Below are positions 1-5,179 of a stretch of 7,952 nt of DNA, piece by piece. A program made the translations under genes and the position numbers. Where the stretch lies: contig DUSQ01000020.1 of assembly GCA_012842545.1 (NCBI GenBank), positions 1 through 7,952 on the forward strand, given 5' to 3'. Each line of letters opens with the position of its first letter. Position 1 is the stretch's first letter. The notes below the pieces were generated by a model that saw only the letters and a list, made by a program, of their open reading frames with translations, ran no database searches and had not been told where the DNA came from. This stretch comes from Coprothermobacter sp. GTDB taxonomy: Bacteria; Coprothermobacterota; Coprothermobacteria; Coprothermobacterales; Coprothermobacteraceae.

Positions 1-633
1 TAAAAGACCTCCTTCTTCCAAAAACTCAGCGGTATAAGCCATACCCAGAGTCATAAAAATGTATGCTTGAATGAAACCTGTAAACATGCTTAAACCCAGC
101 AATGGTATGGGTGCAATAAGTGGAACCAGCAAAGATATGACAGCTACGGCCAAATGTTCGCCTGAAACGTTACCGTAAAGACGTACGGACAGAGACAGTA
201 ACCGGGTTATGTGCTCCATCAAGTTCAAAGGGAACATCCACCAAGCAGGAGAGAAGAACACAGCAAGGTACTTCTTCCATCCCATTTTCCTTATGGCATA
301 GGCATGTATCCATACGAGCAAAAGCAAAGCCAAGCCAACTGTCACAGACAGATCACGTGTGGGAGCTACAAACCCCGGCAGAAGCCCTAACCAGTTGGCT
401 GTGAGGATGTAAACAAAAAACGTAGCTAAGAAAGGCATGACCTCCTGAGCATAATCGCCCAAAAGTTCCCTGCCATAGGAAATTAACCAATTCCATAAAG
501 CCATGACTGCGTACTTCCAAGTACCTTCCTGCTTTGCCTTCGTGCTAACGTACCAGCACAGCAGCCAAAGCAAACCGGTAACCACAAAGCTCCAGTAAAA
601 ACTGTTCACCGAAAGCGTAAGTTCATTACCCAT
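1..633 (-). CDS. atpB: F1Fo ATP synthase subunit a (AtpB), partial at C-terminus
   Basis: Membrane subunit a of the Fo rotor-stator. It forms the ion half-channels next to the c-ring. I translated 211 codons from ATG at 633 to the window edge without a stop. Diagnostic motifs are LTANWLGLLPG (residues 77-87), SVRLYGN (149-155) with the essential stator Arg at 151, and GFIQAYIFMTL (186-196) with the conserved Gln of the last helix. Hydrophobic segments lie at about 11-28, 66-85, 97-113, 159-176 and 180-202. The protein is short at the N-terminus compared with the E. coli subunit (about 270 residues), as in many bacteria. A ribosome site AGGAAGG (647..641) precedes the start, which overlaps the end of the upstream AtpZ-like gene by 8 bp. 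Only a few residues are probably missing, because a ribosome site for the next gene lies at 14..7. Family assignment is secure; ion specificity (H+ or Na+) cannot be read from this subunit. Confidence 0.95.
   Translation of the reverse strand, partial: MGNELTLSVNSFYWSFVVTGLLWLLCWYVSTKAKQEGTWKYAVMALWNWLISYGRELLGDYAQEVMPFLATFFVYILTANWLGLLPGFVAPTRDLSVTVGLALLLLVWIHAYAIRKMGWKKYLAVFFSPAWWMFPLNLMEHITRLLSLSVRLYGNVSGEHLAVAVISLLVPLIAPIPLLGLSMFTGFIQAYIFMTLGMAYTAEFLEEGGLL
7..14 (-). promoter_or_regulatory. Ribosome binding site for next ATP synthase gene (off window)
   Basis: AAGGAGGT reads on the minus strand at 14..7, inside the last visible codons of atpB. A start codon right at or just past the edge would have ideal spacing. 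In the usual atp gene order the next gene would be atpE (c subunit). The last visible codon is TTA, so a following TGA would give an ATGA stop/start overlap. That detail is inference from what lies outside the window. Confidence 0.6.
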
Positions 634-895
634 TTCTTACCCTTCCTCGCTTTAGAACGTCCTTTATGAAAACTCTGAAAGATAAGTAAATGCCAATAAG
701 CAGCAATGCCACTGTAAATGTGGGTAACGTGCCCAGCCACTGGTCCAAGTAGTAGCCAGCCACGCCAAAAATGCCCATGGACACAAGCAGTGTTGCACCA
801 AAGGTGTAGGCGTCGCTGAAAGCCGCCCAAAATCTGCCCGTTGCAGCTTGCGCGGGCTTTTTTTGTTTCTGTATTTTTCTGAACCTTCTTGGCAT
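626..895 (-). CDS. atpZ: AtpZ/AtpI-family small membrane protein of the ATP synthase operon
   Basis: Small two-helix membrane protein encoded just before atpB, as in many bacterial atp operons. Members of this family have been implicated in Mg2+/Ca2+ handling or c-ring assembly. Counting from the ATG at 895, it has 89 residues. A strongly basic N-terminus with many Lys and Arg over the first 15 residues is followed by helix 1 (about 31-48), then the family-like stretch GYYLDQWLGTLPTF (47-60) and helix 2 (about 58-77), and a basic tail. The stop TAA (628..626) overlaps the atpB start (ATGGGTAA), implying translational coupling. Two starts are possible: ATG at 913 (95 residues) or ATG at 895. 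I prefer 895 because a perfect TATAAT at 907..902 would begin transcription at about 895, leaving 913 outside the mRNA. Neither start has a clear ribosome site. Whether it is closer to AtpZ or AtpI is not certain. Confidence 0.8.
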   Translation of the reverse strand: MPRRFRKIQKQKKPAQAATGRFWAAFSDAYTFGATLLVSMGIFGVAGYYLDQWLGTLPTFTVALLLIGIYLSFRVFIKDVLKRGRVRNG

Positions 896-901
896 GTTCA
901 C

Positions 902-907
902 ATTATA
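902..907 (-). promoter_or_regulatory. -10 element of the atp operon promoter, probably leaderless
   Basis: A perfect TATAAT reads on the minus strand at 907..902, followed by GTGAAC and then ATG at 895. The predicted transcription start coincides with the A of the start codon. I see no good TTGACA at 16-18 bp upstream; the nearest TTGG-type sequence (937..932) is too far away. No other promoter for the atp operon is visible in the 121 bp before it. Confidence 0.5.
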
Positions 908-978
908 AAACATTTGAGATTACTTGAGCCACTCCAAGAGTTTTAAACGTTTCTTCAATTCTTCCTATTTATGGCGAA

Positions 979-989
979 TATAATATAAT
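979..989 (+). promoter_or_regulatory. Overlapping -10 elements for the protease-rhomboid-trmB operon
   Basis: Two TATAAT hexamers overlap by one base at 979-984 and 984-989. Transcription would begin near 991-996, just before the ribosome site at 1001-1009, giving a short leader. The -35 region is weak: TTCAAT at 954-959 is the closest but its spacer of 19 bp is long. It faces away from the atp promoter across the 121-bp gap. That gap also holds an AAACGTTT palindrome at 945-952 of unknown meaning. Confidence 0.5.
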
Positions 990-1000
990 TCAATTAACCG

Positions 1001-1009
1001 AAAGGAGGT
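1001..1009 (+). promoter_or_regulatory. Ribosome binding site deciding a TTG start
   Basis: AAAGGAGGT at 1001-1009 is a near-perfect match to the 16S rRNA 3' end. It sits 8 nt (counted from GGAGG) before the TTG at 1017. The nearby ATG at 1021 is out of frame with the long reading frame, so TTG is the start. Confidence 0.85.
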
Positions 1010-1016
1010 AATTTCC

Positions 1017-1859
1017 TTGGATGTAGTGTGGAGCATATTTTGGCTCATCATACTCTTTTCAGCCATGTCTCCGGCTATTCATCAACATTACCTACAAGCC
1101 GCAAGGCAGACCCTCATACGTGCGTGGGAGAGAAAAAGACATTCTCGCCTCATAACCCTGATTCACAGGCAGGAAAGTGTGGCTCTGTGGGGACTACCCA
1201 TAGCCAGATACATCACCATGGAAGATTCAGAAGCCGTTTTAACTGCCATCAGAAGTACGCCACCCGATACTCCCATTGATTTAGTACTTCACACACCAGG
1301 CGGCTTGGTACTGGCTGCGGAACAAATTGCAAGAGCACTGTACATGCACCCTGCGAAGACCACCGTAATCATACCGCACTATGCCATGAGCGGCGGCACG
1401 CTCATAGCTTTGGCAGCTGACCAAATAATCATGGATAAGCACGCTGTTATTGGACCTTTGGACCCGCAGATAAATGGCATGCCAGCAGCAAGCATTCTCC
1501 AAGCTGTAAAAGACAAGGGCGTACAAAACGTGGACGATCAAACCCTCATACTAGCCGACGTAAGCCGTAAAGCCATTGATCAAGTTAAGGATACAGTGAA
1601 GTGGTTTTTAAAGAAACACATGGATGAGGACAAAGCTGAGGAAATAGCAACTTTACTTTGCGAAGGCTATTACACGCATGACAACCCCATATTTGCTGAA
1701 GAGGCGCGGCAGCTTAATCTGAACATTGACACGTCCATGCCAAAGGAAATTTACGACTTGCTCATGTTGTATCCACAACCAGCAGGTTCACAACGAGCAG
1801 TCTCCTACTCCAAAAATGTAGAGGTCCCCACAGATGTTTCCATTATTCGATATAAATAG
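1017..1859 (+). CDS. SDH-family ClpP-fold serine protease homologue, membrane-anchored
   Basis: A 280-residue protein of the ClpP/crotonase fold, SDH_sah type, related to SppA and the serine dehydrogenase proteinases. Residues 3-20 form one hydrophobic helix, followed by a strongly basic stretch (about 30-51). By the positive-inside rule the catalytic domain would therefore face the cytoplasm; this is inference. The core includes LHTPGG (91-96, oxyanion-hole region), HYAMSGGTLIALAADQI (121-137) with the probable nucleophile Ser125, and the family-typical GPLDPQI (146-152). The general base is not obvious: Lys141 and His142 lie close by, but neither fits the classical ClpP spacing, and Asp149 is conserved in the family as I know it. 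It starts at TTG 1017 with a strong ribosome site, is first in its operon, and overlaps the rhomboid gene by 26 bp. Function is likely membrane protein or peptide degradation; the substrate is unknown. Confidence 0.85.
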   Translation: MDVVWSIFWLIILFSAMSPAIHQHYLQAARQTLIRAWERKRHSRLITLIHRQESVALWGLPIARYITMEDSEAVLTAIRSTPPDTPIDLVLHTPGGLVLAAEQIARALYMHPAKTTVIIPHYAMSGGTLIALAADQIIMDKHAVIGPLDPQINGMPAASILQAVKDKGVQNVDDQTLILADVSRKAIDQVKDTVKWFLKKHMDEDKAEEIATLLCEGYYTHDNPIFAEEARQLNLNIDTSMPKEIYDLLMLYPQPAGSQRAVSYSKNVEVPTDVSIIRYK

Positions 1860-2511
1860 ACGACGTAGTTTCCCGGTTAAGACGCTCCTCATAATTGCCG
1901 TAAACATTCTTGTTTACATATTCGTACAACCACTGCTACCTGATTCTTTTTACATAAGTCCACAAAAGTTCTTAAGCTTGACTTCAGCGAATCCGCTGGA
2001 TCCAACAGCTTGGGGTCTATTGTTTCTCAGCATGTGGTTCCATGGTAGCTTGTACCATCTCATATCAAACATGTGGTTCTTGTACATATTCGGTGATAAC
2101 ATTGAAGAAGACTTTGGCAAATTCTATGTTCCCTTTTACCTCTTAGGCGGCATGGTAGCTGGTCTCACTCACATTTACATGATGCCCCAAAGTGCGGAGT
2201 TTTTCGTTGGGGCCTCCGGTGCCATATCTGCAGTCATGGGCGCATACTTGATTTTTTACCCGCATGCGCGCATTGCCTCCTTGATATTTTTGATATTCTT
2301 CGTTACCGTGGTCAATATTCCGGCTTGGTTCTGGCTTTTGGTCTGGTTCTTTCAGGGAAACGTGCTCCCCAGTCTTCTTGACAGCATGAGTTACGTGGCA
2401 TATTGGGCTCACATCGGAGGTTTCATTTTTGGAGTCATTGTGGCATTCATAGTGCGGCCCATAGTTCGACGACGCCAAAGCGAGACATACTACACGCCCT
2501 ATTACTGGTGA
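1834..2511 (+). CDS. Rhomboid-family intramembrane serine protease
   Basis: A 225-residue polytopic membrane protein that would cut transmembrane substrates within the bilayer. Rhomboid signatures are all present: HGSLYHLISNMWFLYIFG (70-87) with the supporting His75 and Asn79, GASGAISAVMGAY (126-138) with nucleophile Ser128, and WAHIGGFIFG (191-200) with catalytic His193. About six hydrophobic helices can be drawn, at roughly 16-33, 57-88, 97-116, 124-141, 148-172 and 190-208. The N-terminus (NRRRSFPVK) and C-terminus (RPIVRRR) are basic, suggesting both are cytoplasmic. It ends in an aromatic tail, YYTPYYW. The start ATG at 1834 has GAGGT at 1821-1825, inside the end of the preceding gene, so translation is probably coupled. 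The catalytic dyad is intact, so I expect an active protease rather than an iRhom-like pseudoenzyme. Substrate unknown. Confidence 0.93.
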   Translation: MFPLFDINRRRSFPVKTLLIIAVNILVYIFVQPLLPDSFYISPQKFLSLTSANPLDPTAWGLLFLSMWFHGSLYHLISNMWFLYIFGDNIEEDFGKFYVPFYLLGGMVAGLTHIYMMPQSAEFFVGASGAISAVMGAYLIFYPHARIASLIFLIFFVTVVNIPAWFWLLVWFFQGNVLPSLLDSMSYVAYWAHIGGFIFGVIVAFIVRPIVRRRQSETYYTPYYW

Positions 2512-2514
2512 GGT
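2507..2514 (+). promoter_or_regulatory. Ribosome binding site of trmB overlapping the rhomboid stop
   Basis: GGTGAGGT at 2507-2514 includes the TGA stop of the rhomboid gene (2509-2511) and lies 6 nt before the ATG at 2521. It supports this start over the in-frame ATG at 2542, and it suggests re-initiation by ribosomes finishing the rhomboid gene. Confidence 0.7.
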
Positions 2515-2520
2515 TCCCTC

Positions 2521-3489
2521 ATGCTCATAAAACCTCAAAGTATGACCTCTCTTCCCATAAATTGGGAGGTGTTTTTTCCCGAAAGTAAGCCTTTAGTGAT
2601 AGAAATCGGTTTTGGCAACGGTAAGTTCTTGAAGACATTAGAGGGCAGTGGCGCCAACGTGATTGGATTTGAAGTTTCACTCTTAAGCGTGGAAAAAGCT
2701 TTAAAAACAGTGGATCACAGGAAAACTGCATTGCTGTTAATGGACGGCGTTTGGGGTGTTAGAGAGCTATTTCCTGAGAAAAGTGTGGAAGCCATATACG
2801 TTAACTTCCCACTACCTTGGCCTCACAGAAAACACAGCTCAAGGAGACTTTTTACGTTACCGAAACTCCAGATATATGCGTCACGCCTTGTGGACAAAGG
2901 TGTTGTTCAGCTTCAAACCGATGTGGAGGCATATGCTCAGGAAGCGGCAAAGAATGCTGAGGACAGCAAGCTTTTTTCAGTAGTAGACTACACCGTCACG
3001 AATAAGAGTCAAGTTGGGACAAAATATGAACAAAAATGGCTAAACCAGGGTAAGAGAATCTACAGGGTCTTACTTAGAAAAGAACACCATATTTCAGTCC
3101 CCAACTACATAGGCAAGGAGGTAATCATGCCACACGCTATTGTGCAAGCCAAGAACGGGACATTAAAAGCGGGAACTTACAGAACAACATTAGGCACAAT
3201 AAAACTCTGGGAACCTTTTGAGAACGGACAAGCCATGTTAATACCTTCCATGGTCAGTGATGACGACTTCATAGGGGTTTCGCTGCAGCAGCGTGTTTAC
3301 GTTTCTGTTAGTCCGCATAAAGAAGGCTTTATCGTCAAGTTGGATAACCATGCTGATGTATTTAAAACAGAAAACGTAAAAGCACTTATCTGGTTAGTCG
3401 CAAATCAAATATCAAACGGAGCCATTAAAAGGATTAATGTGCAGCCACCTTCAGAGCTTGAATACGAACCTGCTCGAGAGTTCTCTTAG
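2521..3489 (+). CDS. trmB: tRNA (guanine-N7-)-methyltransferase with C-terminal extension
   Basis: Makes m7G at position 46 of the tRNA variable loop using S-adenosylmethionine. The Rossmann core covers about residues 20-188: EIGFGNGKFL (28-37) is the SAM-binding loop, GFEVS (49-53) carries the acidic residue for the SAM ribose, NFPLPWPHRKHSSRRL (95-110) is the TrmB signature, QTDVEAYA (132-139) follows, and TKYEQKW (167-173) is the substrate-loop motif. The protein has 322 residues against about 210-240 for mesophilic enzymes. The extra part (about 190-322) matches the long C-terminal region reported for thermophile TrmB such as that of Aquifex. Oddities: the signature usually reads NFPDPWP, but here Leu98 replaces Asp, and a perfect ribosome site precedes in-frame Met203. 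It is third in the protease-rhomboid-trmB operon, and its end overlaps the end of surE by 39 bp. Family identity is firm; activity with Leu98 is inferred from the otherwise complete motif set. Confidence 0.93.
   Translation: MLIKPQSMTSLPINWEVFFPESKPLVIEIGFGNGKFLKTLEGSGANVIGFEVSLLSVEKALKTVDHRKTALLLMDGVWGVRELFPEKSVEAIYVNFPLPWPHRKHSSRRLFTLPKLQIYASRLVDKGVVQLQTDVEAYAQEAAKNAEDSKLFSVVDYTVTNKSQVGTKYEQKWLNQGKRIYRVLLRKEHHISVPNYIGKEVIMPHAIVQAKNGTLKAGTYRTTLGTIKLWEPFENGQAMLIPSMVSDDDFIGVSLQQRVYVSVSPHKEGFIVKLDNHADVFKTENVKALIWLVANQISNGAIKRINVQPPSELEYEPAREFS
3115..3122 (+). promoter_or_regulatory. Internal ribosome binding site within trmB
   Basis: AAGGAGGT at 3115-3122 stands 5 nt (counted from GGAGG) before an ATG at 3127 that is in frame with trmB (codon 203). 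Strength and spacing equal or exceed those of the real start sites in this window. It encodes Lys-Glu-Val-Ile-Met, so chance is possible, but it falls right at the junction between the methyltransferase core and the C-terminal extension. Confidence 0.5.
3127..3489 (+). CDS. Possible nested, separately translated TrmB C-terminal domain
   Basis: If the internal ribosome site at 3115 is used, this frame gives a 120-residue protein identical to TrmB residues 203-322. It begins MPHAIVQAKNG, has alternating beta-like segments (IVQAKNGTLKAGTY, GTIKLWEPF, RVYVSVSP, GFIVKLDN) and one helix-like part (VKALIWLVANQIS), and ends in an acidic tail. It has no motif I recognise as an enzyme. A free copy could associate with full-length TrmB or bind tRNA by itself. 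This is a hypothesis from start-site quality and domain position, not an established gene. Confidence 0.3.
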   Translation: MPHAIVQAKNGTLKAGTYRTTLGTIKLWEPFENGQAMLIPSMVSDDDFIGVSLQQRVYVSVSPHKEGFIVKLDNHADVFKTENVKALIWLVANQISNGAIKRINVQPPSELEYEPAREFS

Positions 3490-4221
3490 TGATTCGTGAT
3501 CCGTGAGATCAAGACCCACCGGTGTCAAGGTTACATAACCCTGGTGCAGTAATTCGTAATCCCCATTACTGTGTTGCTCGGGCATAGAGCGCTCTCCAGT
3601 AACCCAGTAGTAAATTTGACCTCTGGGATCCTCACGTCTCTGTACTCTGTTAGTCCAACCATGACGGCTCATAGTTGCCCAAGCCACACCTTTCATTTGA
3701 GCCAGGTCCAAAGCTGGCACGTTTATGTTCAAAACCCAATCACGGCTGGTAACATCCAACAATCCTTGATCCAACAAGGTAATTAGCACTTGGGCAGTAA
3801 TCTCGAGGTGCTTCTTCTCTGAACTTTCTGAGGAAACTGCGATGGCTGGTTTGCCATTGACCACGCCCTCAGAAGCTGCTCCCACTGTTCCTGAATAAAG
3901 TACATCAATGCCGCAGTTGGTACCGTGGTTTATTCCCGTAATGACCAGGTCAGTGTCTGGCACTAAATCGTTCAGTGCCACCAGTACACAGTCAGCAGGA
4001 GAACCATCAACCACTGTGTAACCTTCGTAACCGTTAGGCATGAACACTTTTCTGAGTCTGAGAATGGAATCCAATGTGAGAGAATGACTGGTGGCATTCT
4101 TTGTCCTATCAGGAGCCACCACAGTTATTTCTGCCTTTCCCCACTTAAGAAGGTAGCTAACCAAAGTATTAATGCCCTCTGCAAAAATGCCATCATCATT
4201 TGCAACCAATATTTTCCGCAC
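3451..4221 (-). CDS. surE: 5'/3'-nucleotidase SurE (survival protein E)
   Basis: Metal-dependent phosphatase acting on nucleoside 5'- and 3'-monophosphates, in the cytoplasm. The 256-residue length is normal. Motifs: NDDGI (8-12) with metal ligands Asp9 and Asp10, APDRTKNATSHSLT (36-49), VVDGSPADCV (70-79), and GINHGTNCGIDVLYSGTVGAASEG (96-119, with ligand Asn98). The Ser that normally supplies the third ligand in the APDRxxS motif is Asn42 here. The GTG start at 4221 follows GAGGAGGTT (4234..4226) with about 5 nt spacing. The sir2 gene lies 111 bp upstream on the same strand. The 3' end overlaps the 3' end of trmB on the other strand by 39 bp, so no terminator separates them. SurE is linked to stress survival and is widespread in thermophiles. 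Confidence 0.95.
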   Translation of the reverse strand: MRKILVANDDGIFAEGINTLVSYLLKWGKAEITVVAPDRTKNATSHSLTLDSILRLRKVFMPNGYEGYTVVDGSPADCVLVALNDLVPDTDLVITGINHGTNCGIDVLYSGTVGAASEGVVNGKPAIAVSSESSEKKHLEITAQVLITLLDQGLLDVTSRDWVLNINVPALDLAQMKGVAWATMSRHGWTNRVQRREDPRGQIYYWVTGERSMPEQHSNGDYELLHQGYVTLTPVGLDLTDHESLRELSSRFVFKL

Positions 4222-4332
4222 GTTAACCTCCTCATCAATAGTTCCTAAATAACATACTAAAAGGTAGGTGTTATTTGGTAATTTTACCTTGTTTATATGC
4301 TACAAGCACACCTTCGTGAACGACTTTATATG
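4222..4332. other. Gap between sir2 and surE with repeats, no gene
   Basis: This 111-bp AT-rich spacer holds the surE ribosome site, a near-palindrome GGTAATTTTACC (4277-4288), a wider AAGGTA/TACCTT pair (4261-4266 and 4285-4290), and two copies of TTTATATGCTA (4292-4302, and 4325-4335, which runs into the sir2 stop). I see no convincing -35/-10 pair and no strong GC-rich terminator. It is unclear whether surE is co-transcribed with sir2 or has its own promoter. Confidence 0.4.
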
Positions 4333-4335
4333 CTA
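4292..4335. repeat. 11-bp direct repeat, 33 bp apart
   Basis: TTTATATGCTA occurs at 4292-4302 and again at 4325-4335. On the minus strand this reads TAGCATATAAA. The second copy contains the sir2 stop codon. The 33-bp period is about three helical turns, which would put both copies on one face of the DNA. It may be a duplicated regulator or promoter site, or a chance duplication. Confidence 0.5.
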
Positions 4336-5070
4336 AGACAAGTCAACGTCCAAAACAGAAGCTAAACTTTCAGAAAACTCTCCCGTGCTTTCGTGGAAAA
4401 CGTAGTCCGCCCTATCATCATAAGGCGTTGGTAACAAATTCACAATGACCAACTTTGGTACCATGGCAGGTAGCTGAGCCACAGGGTATACCTCCAGGCT
4501 ACTTCCCATAACCATCATAAGATCGCTTGACTCCACTTCCCTGATTGCCTGGAAAAACGTATCGGGCATGGGATCTTCGAAAAGAACCACATCAGGACGT
4601 AAGAGCCCTCCACAGGTACAATGAGGTATGTTACCTTCGTTAAATTGCTTCCACGCTTCTTCCAAAGGATACTTCTTACCGCAGCGCAGACACGTTACCG
4701 TTTCCAAGTTCCCGTGCACTTCATAAACGTTTTGGCTGCCAGCCCTTTTATGAAGTCCGTCAATGTTCTGCGTGATGACCGCTCTTATTAGCCCAAGCTT
4801 TTCCAATTGAGCAATGAGCAAATGTGCTTTATTGGGCTTTGCTGCTTTGTATTCCATCCACATGGGCAAGTTGAATTCCCAAAACGTTTTCGGATCTGTT
4901 TCAAAAGTGGATCGACTCACGTATTTTATGGGATCGTACTTTCTCCAGAGCCCCTGAGGACCCCTGTAATCAGGAATACCACTCTCGGTGCTAATACCAG
5001 CACCTGTTAGAACAACAGCATGTTTTGAACTTCTCAATAACTGCGCGACTGCTCCATAATCTGACACCAT
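4333..5070 (-). CDS. cobB: Sir2-family NAD-dependent protein deacylase (sirtuin)
   Basis: Removes acetyl or other acyl groups from lysines using NAD+, releasing nicotinamide and O-acyl-ADP-ribose. From the ATG at 5070 it has 245 residues, normal for a bacterial sirtuin and close in motif layout to the Thermotoga enzyme. Seen: TGAGIS (22-27) and GIPDYRGPQGLW (31-42) for NAD binding, TQNIDGLH (100-107), EVHGNLE (117-123) with catalytic His119, zinc Cys127, Cys130, Cys151 and Cys153, LLRPDVVLF (156-164), GSSLEVYP (189-196), and NLLPTPYDDRA (211-221). A GTG at 5082 would add four residues, but it sits inside the GGGGTGG sequence that best serves as ribosome site for the ATG at 5070, so I chose the latter. 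It is transcribed away from the phoB-like gene and toward surE. Lysine acylation control or recycling of acetylated proteins such as acetyl-CoA synthetase is the usual role; the target here is unknown. Confidence 0.93.
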   Translation of the reverse strand: MVSDYGAVAQLLRSSKHAVVLTGAGISTESGIPDYRGPQGLWRKYDPIKYVSRSTFETDPKTFWEFNLPMWMEYKAAKPNKAHLLIAQLEKLGLIRAVITQNIDGLHKRAGSQNVYEVHGNLETVTCLRCGKKYPLEEAWKQFNEGNIPHCTCGGLLRPDVVLFEDPMPDTFFQAIREVESSDLMMVMGSSLEVYPVAQLPAMVPKLVIVNLLPTPYDDRADYVFHESTGEFSESLASVLDVDLS

Positions 5071-5102
5071 GTTTCTAACCACCCCACTTTAATTCATTCT
5101 AT

Positions 5103-5125
5103 AACAGACACACCGGGAGTCTGTT
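5103..5125. repeat. Perfect 7-bp inverted repeat between sir2 and phoB
   Basis: AACAGAC (5103-5109) and GTCTGTT (5119-5125) are perfect inverted copies around a 9-nt centre. The arms overlap the presumed promoter regions on both sides: a TAGAAT -10 for sir2 on the minus strand (5101..5096) lies next to the left arm, and a TTGCAT -35 for phoB begins in the right arm. This suits an operator for a dimeric regulator. It is less likely a terminator, since no gene reads into it and no clean T-run follows directly. Confidence 0.5.
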
Positions 5126-5152
5126 GCATTTTTAACACTGTTAAGTTAACAT
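5124..5152 (+). promoter_or_regulatory. Candidate promoter and operator of the phoB-phoR operon
   Basis: TTGCAT (5124-5129) and TAACAT (5147-5152) stand 17 bp apart, an acceptable sigma70-type pair with 3 and 4 of 6 matches. Between them lies a perfect palindrome, TTAACA-C-TGTTAA (5132-5144), and TTAACA occurs again at 5146-5151. TTAACA-like direct repeats are the known binding element of Bacillus PhoP, a relative of PhoB, but the 14-bp period here differs from the 11-bp period of those boxes. Autoregulation is plausible, not shown. Confidence 0.4.
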
Positions 5153-5179
5153 TATTAAGAAGAGGTGGTGGTACTAAAA

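Noticed and set aside
434..447. GGAGGTCATG on the minus strand inside atpB, resembling an internal start
   Set aside because: The ribosome-like sequence is only about 2 nt from the ATG, too close to work. It encodes Glu-Val-Met within a membrane protein and shows that such sites can arise by chance.
606..830. Minus-strand open frame of 74 codons overlapping atpZ and atpB
   Set aside because: It is in a different frame of two well-supported genes and has no recognisable motif or ribosome site.
896..1000. Riboswitch or attenuator in the atpZ-protease gap
   Set aside because: After subtracting the two divergent promoters and the ribosome site, too little leader sequence remains on either side for a structured regulatory RNA.
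2143..2538. 131-codon minus-strand frame opposite the rhomboid gene
   Set aside because: It lies antisense to a gene with intact catalytic motifs, has no ribosome site, and its composition (many His, Cys, Lys, Glu) is that of an antisense translation of a membrane protein.
2563..2573. GGGAGGTG within trmB near its start
   Set aside because: Only T-rich sequence follows; no start codon lies at a usable distance.
4261..4290. Possible terminator for sir2 (AAGGTA/TACCTT stem followed by TTTT on the minus strand)
   Set aside because: The stem is only six AT-rich pairs around an 18-nt loop, too weak for a confident intrinsic terminator.
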